Part shown: piece after piece, positions 1 to 11,770 of the stretch | How positions within the stretch are numbered: position 1 is the first letter of the stretch | How the letters are laid out: each line of letters starts with the position of its first letter | Assembly (NCBI GenBank): GCA_028829895.1 | Contig: CM054178.1 | Span: 106,117,558-106,181,557 of the forward strand | From: Sinotaia quadrata | Lineage: Eukaryota > Mollusca > Gastropoda > Architaenioglossa > Viviparidae | DNA: 64,000 nt | Reading direction: 5' to 3' | The notes under the pieces: generated by a model | Databases searched by the model: none | What the model was told of the DNA's origin: nothing | What the model saw: only the letters and a program-made list of their open reading frames with translations | Translations under genes and position numbers: made by a program

Positions 1-119
1 TCTTTTCTAACACATTCAACATGAGGATAATGTATTAAAATAATAGCGCAGTTAGATTGTGACTGATGTTAGTTCACAATTCAGTAGTGCAGCTAGATTG
101 TGACTGATAGTTCACAATT
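1..119. repeat. 119-bp direct repeat, copy 1
   Basis: This block is identical, base for base by eye, to 1009-1127, an offset of 1008 bp. Internally it carries two related units of about 38 bp, each with an imperfect inverted repeat (ATTGTGA...TCACAAT) able to form a short hairpin. Copy 1 lies 37 bp upstream of the exon at 157. Copy 2 abuts the candidate exon at 1131. It may be a local duplication, two copies of a small element, or an assembly artefact. Confidence 0.9.
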
Positions 120-156
120 TTAAATAAATTCCTTTGCTGCAATCATTATTCAACAG

Positions 157-388
157 ATGATCATGCAAAAGAAAGCAGAGAGGAGACGACGGCGCAGGGA
201 CGAAGCACGGACACTGACACTGCAGCATGAAGCAGAGACTCAGGATGAAACAGCAGAACCATTGGAGCTAGTTTCCAAGGAAATTACTATGTCATCACCC
301 AGCAGACCATTAGCAAGGCATCAGTCAGATGGTCATTACCAGCAGCACCCGAGTCAGCAACAGCTACAGCACCAGTCCTCTTTTTCTG
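157..388 (+). CDS. Unrecognised gene A, exon (5' part outside window)
   Basis: This is the first visible coding exon of a plus-strand gene. It opens after a CAG acceptor at 154-156 in phase 0 and ends at a GTGGGT donor (389) in phase 1. It reads 77 full codons. The first residues are strongly basic, with six consecutive Arg at residues 9-14, followed by a Glu/Thr-rich stretch and then a Ser/Gln/His-rich segment. The first codon is ATG, so initiation here is possible, but an acceptor directly in front suggests an internal exon. The last base G joins the first two bases of the exon at 2290 to make an Ala codon. The joined tail looks disordered. I do not recognise the family; a cytoskeletal or scaffold protein tail would fit the composition, but that is a guess. 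Confidence 0.6.
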
Positions 389-772
389 GTGGGTAGTGGT
401 ATATAAACTAATTTTTATTGTATGTTTAACTTATTTACTATGAGTAGTCATTAATGAATTGTATAAAAATTCATTCATTCTTTAATAAATTAATGCACTA
501 TACTTGAGAACTAACTTAATTTGATGCTTCTGATGTAGATAAAACATTCAGTGGCATTTTGGTTTTAAACTGCTAACTAATTTCTGTTTCTGGCTGTACT
601 GTCATAGCTATTTAATGAGCAGTTTTGGGGTTCATAGCTAATAATAGGTTGAAAAATTATCTCAGCAGACCAGTTATGAAAAATTAATTAATAATAATAA
701 TTATCTTCATTAACTAACTGGCACCCCATGTCATAGCTCCTGAAATATATATCTTAATAGTGCATTCTGTTG

Positions 773-892
773 CAAAACCCACATTAACATGACCTTGCTA
801 TTAACATGATCTGATTTTATGGATCACAATTATTACATTATAGCAAGGTTTCACTGTAATTGATTATACATATACTAGTATTATAACAAGAT
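773..892. repeat. Dispersed MITE-like element, copy 1
   Basis: This segment is clearly similar to 2417-2504, with about 10% divergence and one indel. It contains ACCTTGCTAT near one end and its complement ATAGCAAGGT near the other, so it has a partly palindromic form. Read on the minus strand the end is TA followed by CAGTGAAACCTTGC, which resembles the ends of Tc/pogo-like miniature elements. Classification is inference. It lies in the intron after exon 157-388. Confidence 0.5.
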
Positions 893-1008
893 TTGTGTAG
901 AATCTAGTATTTAAAATGATTATGATTTTTATATAAAAAAACAAACAAACAGGCATTTGGTTTATTTTTACCAAAATTTTCACTTGGTGCTTATTCTTAC
1001 TTTTTTAA

Positions 1009-1127
1009 TCTTTTCTAACACATTCAACATGAGGATAATGTATTAAAATAATAGCGCAGTTAGATTGTGACTGATGTTAGTTCACAATTCAGTAGTGCAG
1101 CTAGATTGTGACTGATAGTTCACAATT
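1009..1127. repeat. 119-bp direct repeat, copy 2
   Basis: This is the identical second copy of 1-119. It ends three bases before the AG that could serve as acceptor for the candidate exon at 1131. Confidence 0.9.
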
Positions 1128-1130
1128 CAG

Positions 1131-1243
1131 TACTGTCATTCAAGAAAGAGTCACCAGAGCAAAGCTATTCATTGGATAGAGACACTTACTGGTTTAACAG
1201 TATCAAAATGGAGGAGTTTGATGGTATTGGAGTAAGATGTATG
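1131..1243 (+). CDS. Candidate alternative exon of gene A
   Basis: A possible exon lies between an AG at 1129-1130 and a GTGAGT donor at 1244. A second good donor, GTAAGA, is at 1232. It is open in the frame that continues from 388 (phase 1 in), giving about 37 residues of normal amino-acid composition. It leaves in phase 0, so joining it to the exon at 2290 would shift the downstream frame. It could be an alternative exon with a different 3' partner, a piece displaced by duplication or misassembly, or a chance ORF. The identical 119-bp block upstream of both this exon and the one at 157 is the reason for suspicion. Confidence 0.3.
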
Positions 1244-2289
1244 GTGAGTCAATGCTAAGCTATTGCAATGTGTGCAATCCAAGTTTTATGTAGAGAATGG
1301 ACAAAACACAATCCATGTAACTGTTACACTGTTATATTATTGGGCCATCTTACAGACGCAGTTTATGTAGCCTCATATACCATTACAGAAGTCATTCCCC
1401 GCATGTCTGCTATTGCTTTTGTGAAATTTCTCTTTAGTATCCTACTTGAGTCTCTAATTGATTATGTTTTTGCTAAATGATCTATTTGGACAACATCAGA
1501 ATTTGCTCTCAAAGAAAACATTAACCTCCTTTGTAATGGGGCAGTTGCTCTCTCTTGACCTTTCTCCAGATATCATGAGGGATAAGAAATATTCCACCAA
1601 ATCCACTACAGTATATTAGTGTTTACATCTGTGATTGCTGCAATTGCATCAGCAGCAGTGGATGAATGACTATATTAGTGTCCAACCCATTTTCATCCGT
1701 GCTTACCACCGCTTGACATGGGGGTAGCTGAGTGTTATGGCTAACGTCTCCCAGTAGACATTGAGAACACAAACATACAAGTTTTCTCATTCTTGCAATT
1801 TGAACAAATTAGGCAAATAGTCAAAATATTCTTTGGGGAAGCCACCAGAAAGCCACATAGTCAATCATTATATTATCATAAGAGTTAAATCAGCTCAGAT
1901 TTAACTCACCAATAAATAAAGACAGATACATTTGACTGTATCCTTGAGATGGACAACAGATTGACCACATTAATAAGGACCCAAGCAAAACAATTTGAGA
2001 AACAACTATCACCTTTGAGGAAGTTTGAAATACACAACCTTGGCTTGACAGAGTGTCTGATTGTCCCAGGGTGAAATACTAAGAAGGTGTCAGTCAGATG
2101 CTACTCGGCAAACTCTTTATTGTTTATCTTCCTCTGAGAAGGGATGTGAGCCCTTGGGTCTGGCTTGCATACTTTTGCCACCCATATGACTTCTAGAGTG
2201 TGTTGATTTGTTTGTATGATGGAAAAGAAAAAGCAAACAAACGTATGAACAATGCAATAAATTATTTAAAATTAAGCTTTTTATTTCAG

Positions 2290-2414
2290 CTTTTGGTCGG
2301 ACAACTCATGAAGCACCTCCAGGATTTGGGCAGCAACCACCAAAAGCCCAGAAACCAATTGTTAGGCAACGAAGTTATGAAAACATGCAAGCTTCCACAC
2401 AAGCTAATGGGACG
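2290..2414 (+). CDS. Gene A, internal exon
   Basis: This 125-bp exon runs from a TTTCAG acceptor to a GTAAGC donor. It enters in phase 1 (Ala codon completed from 388) and gives 41 codons, leaving in phase 0. The product is rich in Gln, Pro and Ser, with a basic RQRSYENM-type motif near its middle. There is no recognisable domain. The good splice sites and the phase match on both sides support it strongly. Confidence 0.7.
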
Positions 2415-2416
2415 GT

Positions 2417-2504
2417 AAGCAAAACCCACATTAACACGATCTGATTTTATGGACCTCAATTATCGCATTATAGCAAGGTTTCACTGATTACACATATACT
2501 AGTA
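2417..2504. repeat. Dispersed MITE-like element, copy 2
   Basis: This is a shorter, diverged copy of 773-892, starting just inside the intron behind the donor at 2415. It lacks one internal segment of about 20 bp present in copy 1. Confidence 0.5.
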
Positions 2505-3205
2505 ATGGTAAGCAACTTAATAATATGGTGGGATTTTATCTTTTATTAGTTTATATTTTATCATGACTTACCATTCAGACAGCCACTTGTCAGTACATTC
2601 CTTTACTTCCAAAGTAGGTAAGTAATTTATTTTCTTAATACTAGAACCAGATATTTTATATTTTATTTGTTGTACACTTTAAATTTCTATACTATCTTTT
2701 GCTACTGACTTTGACTTTGATTTAGATTATTAAAGAAAAAGCTTAATTATCCAGCATGCTTAGAGGACTGGGGGTTTTTGGAAGGTCACATGTATATTTA
2801 GTACAAGGTTATTTTTTTTTCTCCCACACCAATAAACTTTTATCCAATATTGTCAGCAGCAATGCATCATTTTACACTATGCTACACAGTATACTACCAG
2901 ACTATAGAGAACTCTTTTCAGTGTTGATATTAAGAGAAAATCTCTTTGTACATAAAATAATACTGTATAGTACTTGCAGCAACTTAAATATGGATTGTAA
3001 AAACTATCATAACCACTTACTGCTTTTTAAATAACTTCTTATTAAATATAACTTTCCAAAATAGCAAAGTCCAAATAATTAACCTCTTACTGCATTTTAA
3101 ATAACTTCTTATTTTTTAAGTTCATATAATTATTTTTTCCATTTTTCTATTTTTAGATTTTAATGGAATTTTCATTGTTCATATTACTTTCTTTTAAAAT
3201 ATTAG

Positions 3206-3334
3206 AATCGACAGGCATCTGCACCAGCTGTTATGAGAGGTCTTAGTCGTCCCATTTCTGGCTTACAAAGGGCACAGTATCCCACTGTTACACGGGATGA
3301 CAGAAATGAATTAGTGGTTGCCAGCTCCAGAATG
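3206..3334 (+). CDS. Gene A, internal exon
   Basis: This 129-bp exon has 43 codons, phase 0 to 0, with acceptor TATTAG and donor GTAAGA. The product carries a repeated SRPIS-like motif (also seen as RPISAS in the last exon) and is Arg/Ser-rich with no catalytic motif. Because it is symmetrical it could be skipped without a frameshift. The splice sites are strong and the composition matches the flanking exons. Confidence 0.7.
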
Positions 3335-6300
3335 GTAAGAAAAACGCTAAACACTTTTGTGGTTTGGATAAAGAGTGTGGGTAACTAATATTTATTGTCT
3401 CCCTTGTCAGTGTATTGCAGGATGCCTTGGAAGCCATGGCTTGGGCTCCTGCATAAATGGGTTAGTAGGATTGTTCCTCTGGTTAGGATAATCTAAATAT
3501 ATTAACGGTTAGAATATCCTAATGGTTATGATTAACCTAATTATTAGGCTAATCTTTATGGGCAGGAAAATCCTATTCTAGTTTTTATTTGCAGTATAGT
3601 CCTCTTATGTCACTATGAACCTAGGTTATTTGATGTAAAAACTGGATACATTCACAACAAAACAGGCATAATTAAGTGTTCCAAGTACAACATATGAATA
3701 TGATAATTGCAGGGAAAACTAATCAAATGAAAGAAAGAATTTTGAGTCTAACTGTTAAGGGGTTTAAGAAATCAAATGCTGCTTGAAAATTAAGTTTGTT
3801 TAACTAAAGAGGCTACCAATTTAGTTATGAAATATAATTCTAAAAATCATTACAAAACAACTTAATTGCCATTCCTAATAGTTTATACCAGATATAAATG
3901 TAAATAAATTTAATCAGAACAAAGAAAAAAAGACCTCTATATAAAATTTGAAATTGTAAAAGCAAAATGCAGTTGTTAAAAATAAGTGATCTAGTCAAAT
4001 ATGGGCATTGTTTGTTGAAGTTATAAACACATATTTTAAACCAAAATATTAAAATCCAATACATATTTTTCAAATGTTTGAAGTATGTTCTTTCAGATCA
4101 ATTCTGAAGCCAGATTCTGCAGTGTTCACTTATCATCCACCTTGCTTATGATATCACAATATATGATTTTATAAATAATCTTGCTTTATGGAGTTTACCA
4201 TTCTATAATTCTATTTGTGTTATACACATTTCTTGATGATAAAGATAAAGATGTGAAAATTATACTCCCACAATATCTTTATTTACATATTCAGAAAAAC
4301 AAAGCATAGTATTAATGTAATAAAAATAATAAGTTATATGAAAATATAATTTGCAAATGAACATAAACTGTAATGCTTACATAATAAAAAATAGCAACAA
4401 TAAATTAATAAAAAGCAAATTTCCACACTTCTATAGAGCTGTTTATGTACAATACAAGCCAATTGTCACACTGACTCATTTGAATGACCTATTGATTTAG
4501 GGTTTCTATATAAAAGTAATAAAGTATATGAAATTGATGTGGAACTAAGAGAAATTGAAAATTAAAATGCCAGATCCTTGGAGTTTAGGTGCAAAAATCA
4601 TTAAATCATACCCTGATGTAAACGTGTTTTTCCACCCACCTTTCAGACATTAGCTCACTTTTCTGTCCTGCTTTCATACTTACATTAGTGTCTTTTACCA
4701 TCCCCTCTGGTACTGACATAAGCAATATCTGAGTGCCTCTGGTTTTCAAAAGCAGACTTTTTTTTTTACATAATGCCAAAATTGAGGCTGATTTTGAAAC
4801 CATTCAGAACTTAGTTCATTTTATAATCAGTTTATGAATACTAGTAAAAGTTAATTTCGAACAGACAGAAGGGTGACTGAAACAAACAAAACAATAGCAA
4901 CAATCAGAAAACACTGGTAAAAGCCAACAACCCTAGAGAGTTCTGCATAGTGCACCATTTGAAATATACTAATTACTCACCTTAGGGATGAGACAAACTA
5001 TCTGGTATGTTCTTTAATCATTTATCTCCCCTTTAGCCTGGTTTGTATGTCCATGGAACATTATGATACTCTTTATATATGCATGTTTGTAAGATAAAAA
5101 ATCTTTATTTGTCTTGAATGAAATTAAAAATGGTGGATAATTGCAAATAAAATTCATGCTATAAATGATGTTTGATGTTCTAATGAGGGTACTGACAAAA
5201 ATCACAACATCGCAGATGAAATGCATTAATAATTTTTTTGCCTTGTTGTAGATATGAAATTCATGTATAATGTATTTCACTGATATTATTGAAATTCAGT
5301 GAAATTACTATAACTGTCAGGTATAAAATTAAATGACAAAAGTCCTTTCACAATTTGTCAGATGAATTCATGTTCATAACAATCTCCTTCAGATAAAAAT
5401 TCATTTATAGGAATATCTCATATTGTCATTTAAAATATTTTCCTATAAAATCCTAAAGTAGTGTGGCTGCATGCCAGTTTTAACTCACTGATACAGCCAT
5501 GAAAGTCCAGTGTATAAAGGAATGGCATAAATTTGTTAAAAATAGATGATGAGCCATAACTTGAAATGAAAGGATAAATTCTAGTATTCTCTTTCTTGTG
5601 ATATGATTTGATATAGTCTTTATTAGTGCAAAATGTACAGCAGGACACACACATTTACACTAATATCTAATATTGCTTTTGCATTCAATTTTTACACACA
5701 CTTCACTTTACACAGACTTTACCTGGGATCTTTTTGTAAGTGGAATGCACTTTGCATAATAACCCTTCAGGTGCAGACACTGTATTTTACTGACTTGACC
5801 AGGTGTAACACTTCAGTGTGACATAAAATGTGACCTTTATATTTAAAGAAAAAATCCCAAAATAATCATATCACTACACTGAGAATAGCAGTTATCCAAA
5901 GAAAATGTTAATTCTGTTCAAGAGCCAATAATATGGAAATTGAGGCTTGAGTTTGGTCTTGAAAATTCATGAAATTTCTTGAACATTCATCATGGTGTGC
6001 TTGGGTAGTACAGACAAAGATTTTGGAATATTCCCCATGATGTGCTTTGATAACGCAAAATGAAGTTTTGACAGTTCTCCTTGGTGTGTTTGTGAGCGCA
6101 TCAAAGATTTAGGAACAGTTGTGTAATATACCTAGAAAGGGTATGTTGTACCATTATCTAATAAGAATGAAAATGACTTACAAACCATGTGATTGCAAAT
6201 AAACGTTAGCAACAGCTGCCATCATTGAAAAAAGTTATGTACACTGACTAAAATTACTCTCTAAAACTCCACACTCATTTCAGTGATGAAACTATATCTA

Positions 6301-7119
6301 TGAACTTGATTATATATAATTTGACTGCTGATGTTTATGCTAGGGTAAACGGAGCAAGAGTCAAACGTTTAATCAAACATTGTTGTGAAGTGATGTAAAC
6401 GTCATTGTTCTTTTGATTATATTTGTATGTAGTATATTTGATTGTTGATTTAATAAATTTATTAACCTTCTTGCACATATATTAAAACCTTATGTTGGAG
6501 TGGGTGGGTGGGTGGAGTTTTTTTTAAATATAAATAAAAGACAGATTTTTATTACTCCTTTAGTAAGAAGTTTCCACCTGCAGAAATATTGTGTGACAAT
6601 AAAACTGTCTATCTTATTATTGTGGAAGGAAGAGAACTTTTACTACACCCGTATAATCTCTGGAGAACTACTAATAAACATAAATTAATATTTCTCCATC
6701 ACTTGTAATTAGATATGGATGATTAATATTATTAATAATTTTAACAGTAACAAAAGGGGTGCATGTTGCATATGTACTTGCACACTTTTTATGGTAAAAG
6801 CTTATGTGGGACCTCAGTTTGCTCCCTCTCTGAGGTCAGCTCTTCATAATTATTATTAAAATGAAGAAATTTCTATAAGAAAATAAAAATCTATCAAGAG
6901 GAATTGCACTTTCAGATAATAGCTTACAGTATTGTTTGTTATGGCAGTAATACATGTTCCTATCTGGATGTGTAAAATATGACAAAATCACAATGCTTAA
7001 TAACACCTTAATTTCTTGGACAACCATTTTAGAGCTTTATTACAGTTGTGAAAGCTGCAGTGGTCTTTTAAATATCAAAACAGTTTAAACAAATTTCTTT
7101 TTTCTCTCTTTTGAATCAG
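3335..7119. other. Last intron of gene A, no gene seen
   Basis: This 3.8 kb AT-rich intron has only short random ORFs. At 6432-6463 there is a 32-bp stretch identical to 40162-40193. Nothing else could be recognised. Confidence 0.6.
6432..6463. repeat. 32-bp sequence shared with 40162-40193
   Basis: The 32 bases, which contain AATAAA, are identical to 40162-40193. The sequence upstream of both copies is only loosely similar. It may be the 3' end of a short interspersed or retroposed element. Confidence 0.5.
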
Positions 7120-7308
7120 ATGCCAGGACAGCGACCCATTTCTGCAAGTAATTCTCGTCCAAAACCAGTTTATGGTCGAAAACAGTTCAATAATGCCATC
7201 AACAACCCTTCAACAGGGGCACCAAAATCTACCTTTGGTAGTTACTCTCAAGCATACGGTACCATCACCACTAGTGGTCTGGCAGCAATACAGAGTAAAA
7301 AGTCCTGA
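7120..7308 (+). CDS. Gene A, terminal coding exon
   Basis: The exon follows a pyrimidine tract and a CAG acceptor at 7117-7119, enters in phase 0, and gives 62 residues ending at TGA 7306-7308. It is rich in Ser, Asn, Arg and Lys and ends in a Lys-Lys-Ser tail. The two Met codons at the exon junction are a coincidence of phase, not a start. With the exons at 157, 2290 and 3206 it makes an in-frame 224-residue C-terminus. Likely a low-complexity regulatory tail; the family is not recognised. Confidence 0.7.
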   Translation: MPGQRPISASNSRPKPVYGRKQFNNAINNPSTGAPKSTFGSYSQAYGTITTSGLAAIQSKKS

Positions 7309-7543
7309 CTAAGCAAGCCACGCCCACAGTACATGGAGAAAGGTCACATCCCAGCCATAAATAGTGGCACTGTGGGCTGCTTTCCCCCTGTAGAAACTGT
7401 GTCATATCTGAAATCTGATTGGCATCTTTGACTGATGAACCTTATGTTATTATTTTAAGCAGAGCATGCTGCCAAGATCAGTGTTTTTGACTGCATTTTT
7501 TCTCTCTGTGCAGTCCAAACTGGTAGAAAGATTCACTAATTAA

Positions 7544-7549
7544 AATAAA
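7544..7549 (+). terminator. Candidate poly(A) signal for gene A
   Basis: This is the first canonical AATAAA, 236 bases after the stop codon. Later signals may be used instead. Confidence 0.4.
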
Positions 7550-10500
7550 AGTCCTTAGGTAATTTTCTCCACATCTCAAAAGAAGGGTGTCCAAATGAGA
7601 AGAATTTGTAAGTGGACTGAGTAGGTTGAGCAATTGTAAATGTGTGGTCAGCAGTTTAAATCTTTGCTAAGACTATAATACAAGCAAGCAAAACTCACTG
7701 GGGCAAGGTTGTTTGTTTCAAATAATTATTGATGAGTATAGATTGAGCTGATACTAATTCCAGTGCTGAAATTAATAATTCATTTGCAGATTTACACTCC
7801 ATATACTTCTTGGTAACCATGGTGTGCCAAATCAAAAGACCTTCATCTCCTTTGATTTAATTAGTAATAATTATAGAGAGGCAATATTCTGTGCTGTTTG
7901 GATTCACTGGTATTATTTCATACTTTATTTCTAATTAAATAGTAATATTAATGTATATAAGTAAAATGTGTTTTGGATTCATTGGTATTATTTCAAACTC
8001 TAATAATACATACAAAATACATTGTTTTTGTGACTTATTGGATTATTTCATGCTTGATTTCAATAATGTAAAATTAAATATGAAATAATACCAGAAAATC
8101 AATCACAAAAGGTATTGATGGACAGCAATATATAGTTCTTATTGGCATAAATTCTTTGCAGACTCTGTGATATATATAATGAGAACTTGGATACATTTAG
8201 ATTTTGAAGAACTGTCCTATATTCTTGATAATTTTTTTTTTGGATGGTTGAAACCATATAAATTATTTTTTCACTTTATTCTTAACCAGAAAATACTTTT
8301 TGTTATTTAAAATCTTTACATAGCAAGATAATTAATCTACCATATAATTATAAGGAATAAAGTTACAAAATAATACAGACAGTTCAAGAAATTCTTTTGT
8401 AATCTCAAACTAGTTGTCAGGAATATTGCTTTGCAAGAGATCATTGTTTATTACAAACACTTGTCCTGTTATCTTCTTGAAATGGTGCCCTGTGCGATGA
8501 TACAGTTATATTTCTCAGACAGTTCGCTACAAGCTTATTAACACTATCTTGCCAAAAAAAAAGACCTGTAGAACAGACGGGTTTTCTTATGCAAATGGGA
8601 GTTATGTTCACCTTGGGAAATTTTATTTCTAAGTTATTATTTATAAATAAGCAAAGAACTGTGTCAATGATAAATCTGACAATGTAAAACAACTAATTGA
8701 GTGCTAAGAACCATATGTGTATATACAGATTTAGTTTCTTCATTGTAGATCCTTGAATAACTTTTTACCAAAATCAATACAAAAAAAAATTGTTATACTT
8801 AGAAATGAATCAGTCATTCAATGTTTTACTTTATATGTCATCCTAAATTATATTTAATACTGAAATATTGTTTAAAGAACAGCATTTTTGTTTTTGGACT
8901 TTGTTTTATTTAAGGGAATGTGGGCTGGATGGGGATAAAAATAACTGGGTTGGCTCTTCATTTGTTTGGATGCTATTTTATATTGATTCATTGATTGTCA
9001 GATTACCATGTATTATTAGCATTTAACTAGGACATTTTATTAAAACAAAAGGTTCAAAAATTAAATCTAATCAAACGTGTGCATTTCTTTATGTTGCATT
9101 TTTGTTGGTTGTTAACTGGTAAGTTTGACATCTTTCTTTTAATTTGACATTTAATCCATCTGTGGTCCATTTAATTAAAATTTAGTGTGATATACTAATT
9201 TTAGTGAAAAAATTTGATGTGGTAGTGAAAGAAGATAGGTGTTCGAATACACTATTTAGTTATGTCAATAGTGTGCATTATCGGCATGCACAGTATATTG
9301 ATCACTTGAACTTTGTGATGGTACTCTAATGTGATAAAGTGGGGATTTTTTTAATTATACATACAAGTTGTTACTTATCTGGATTGTTCAGCTGGTTTTA
9401 TATATATATAATATACATATCAGTATTTATCAACAAATCTTTTATGTTGTAAGAAAGAATGTGCTGAAAGTTAACTGACAGTGTACTATTTAATAGATAT
9501 GTATTTTGTAAATGTTTACTATTATATATTTAGTATTCTAGACAAAATTTAATTGCAGGAGGAATAATTTATGTTTAAAGAAGAGATTCTGTATATAGTG
9601 CATAGTAAACTTTATTATAGTTAATCTTCATTTCTTCTTTTCAGATATATCATTTGATACTATTTTAAATGAGTCTACATCATAACACATGGACCTAAGT
9701 CACAGCATAGAGATAACTAGTTGTTTTCCTATTTTAAATGGAGCTGTCTTATCCACGAATCTACATTATATAACAGAAGTTTTGTTCCTTTCCTATTTTG
9801 CCTTTAAACCTTTCACTGCCATCAGTTTTTAACAACTCTTTTGCTGGAAATTGTATTAGTTTATCATTTCAAATCTGAATATGTCAGAAATAAACAGGGA
9901 TATAAGTCTACTCTCTCTTTCTTCCCAACATATACAATTTTTAAAAATCATATTAGTTTTGTTTCTTCAAGGTTTAAATGCTGTAAAAAATGCTGTAACT
10001 GATTTTTTAAAAATTTCTTTGAAGTTTTCTGTTAAATAAACACACTTATTCACCTAATGGATTTTATCTGAGAATGCTGCCAGGATGTATCATAGAAAAC
10101 TAAAGGTGAGTTCAATCAGCATACGTCATTTAGTGATGTAGGGCTGTAGGCTGGTCAGTTGTGAATATTGTTTTTGTTTATTCATACTTACACAAGCAAG
10201 CAAACAAATATGTAGGTAGAAATCTACTTAAAAGTTTTCTTGTCGTTTTCATACATCTTGCACCTTATGGGTGTTTGTTTTCCTGTTTATTTTTATTTTT
10301 TCTCTTTTTAAGTTTTATGGGATTTTCTTATAAATGTACTTGTTAGTGAAATAACTGTAAGCAGGGAAGCAGTAATATATGAAGTACAGAAACAATAATA
10401 CATACATGAGCACTAATCATTTATTTTCTGGCATGTCAACAACAAAAATGTAAACTAATTTTAAAGATGATACTTTTTGTAGATTTAATTTTCAGGTGTT

Positions 10501-11514
10501 TGCAAGATCTCCAATAAATGAGTTGTAATCTGAAGCATATTCTAATGCATTTTAGTTTATTCACAACACTTCAAAGAGCTTCCTAGTTATCTCCCTTCCT
10601 CACCACTCCGCACATCTCCATCTTGTTCAGCTCTTCCAGATCTAGTTTGTGTTGTATGCAACAACCAGCAGCTAATGCACACCTTGCTAGTTTATCACCA
10701 TGTGTGTTGTATGCAACAAACAGCAGCTAATACTCGCATTGCTAATTTCTCATCATTTGATGTTTGTGTGATATTTAAATGTTCATCAAGTGAACCACTG
10801 AATTTCACCAGTCTCATTACAGTAAGAAAATTTCTTCATTAAAGTAGATGTTTTCATGCAATCAAATGATATTTGTCATATATGTCCATCTCACATTAAC
10901 TTAAATAAAACATTACTGGAATCTTCACAGCAGTTAATTTACTATTAAAACACTGTAAAGAGTTGGACTGTGGTTTTAAAACATTTGATGAAAAACTCAT
11001 CTAGTGAATATTTAAGCAAACCTCTTGAGAGTTATTTAGAAACAAGAAACAGATTCAGAATTGAAGAATCCTATAAAAGAGATGTCAATTACAAAGGCAT
11101 ATCTCAAAATATGTAATCAAGGGATTTTCACAAGATTTAAAATGCTAGATTTAATTTTACATTTCTATATGATATGCGCTATTCAGCTCTGACTGTTTTG
11201 CTGTACTGTTTATCTTACAGGTGTAGAAGGGGTTAATAAGTGAACTTTCTTTATCCTAAATATTTTATTTTATTAAAAGACTACAATCAAAAGGTTTTGT
11301 TGTAGAATTTTGAGCATCCTGCAGATTTGTGTTCATTTCTTTTTTAATTTCTTTCTTTTAATAGTATGGGTATTAGAATTTTCTAGTTTGCAGTTGTACC
11401 TATAGTATGAGTGTTTTTTTTTTTAAATGACTAGTATCTATCAATAACTTGTACACATGTAAGTAATCATGTATGCATATAGATTATATTGAGAATAGAG
11501 TAGATATTTGTGTG

Positions 11515-11770
11515 TTTAGATAATAATTTGTGTGCACCCATCAATCAATGAGTGTTGGAACCATTACTGTAATAATTTGCATGCATCCACTGTTCAGTTG
11601 GGTGTTATAACCATTACTAAATTAATTTTTGTGCACTCAGTGGTCGGTGGATATTCTAACCATTACTGTAATAATGTGTGTGTACTCATGAGTCAATGGG
11701 TGTTGTGACCTCCATGATAATAATTTGTGTGCCTCCATTGGTCATTGGATGTTATGACCCTCCCTGTCAA
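11515..11770. repeat. Degenerate minisatellite, about 51-54 bp x 5
   Basis: Five diverged units share the pattern TAATAATTTGTGTGCA...GGTGTTATAACCATTACTG. There is no open frame of interest. Confidence 0.7.
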
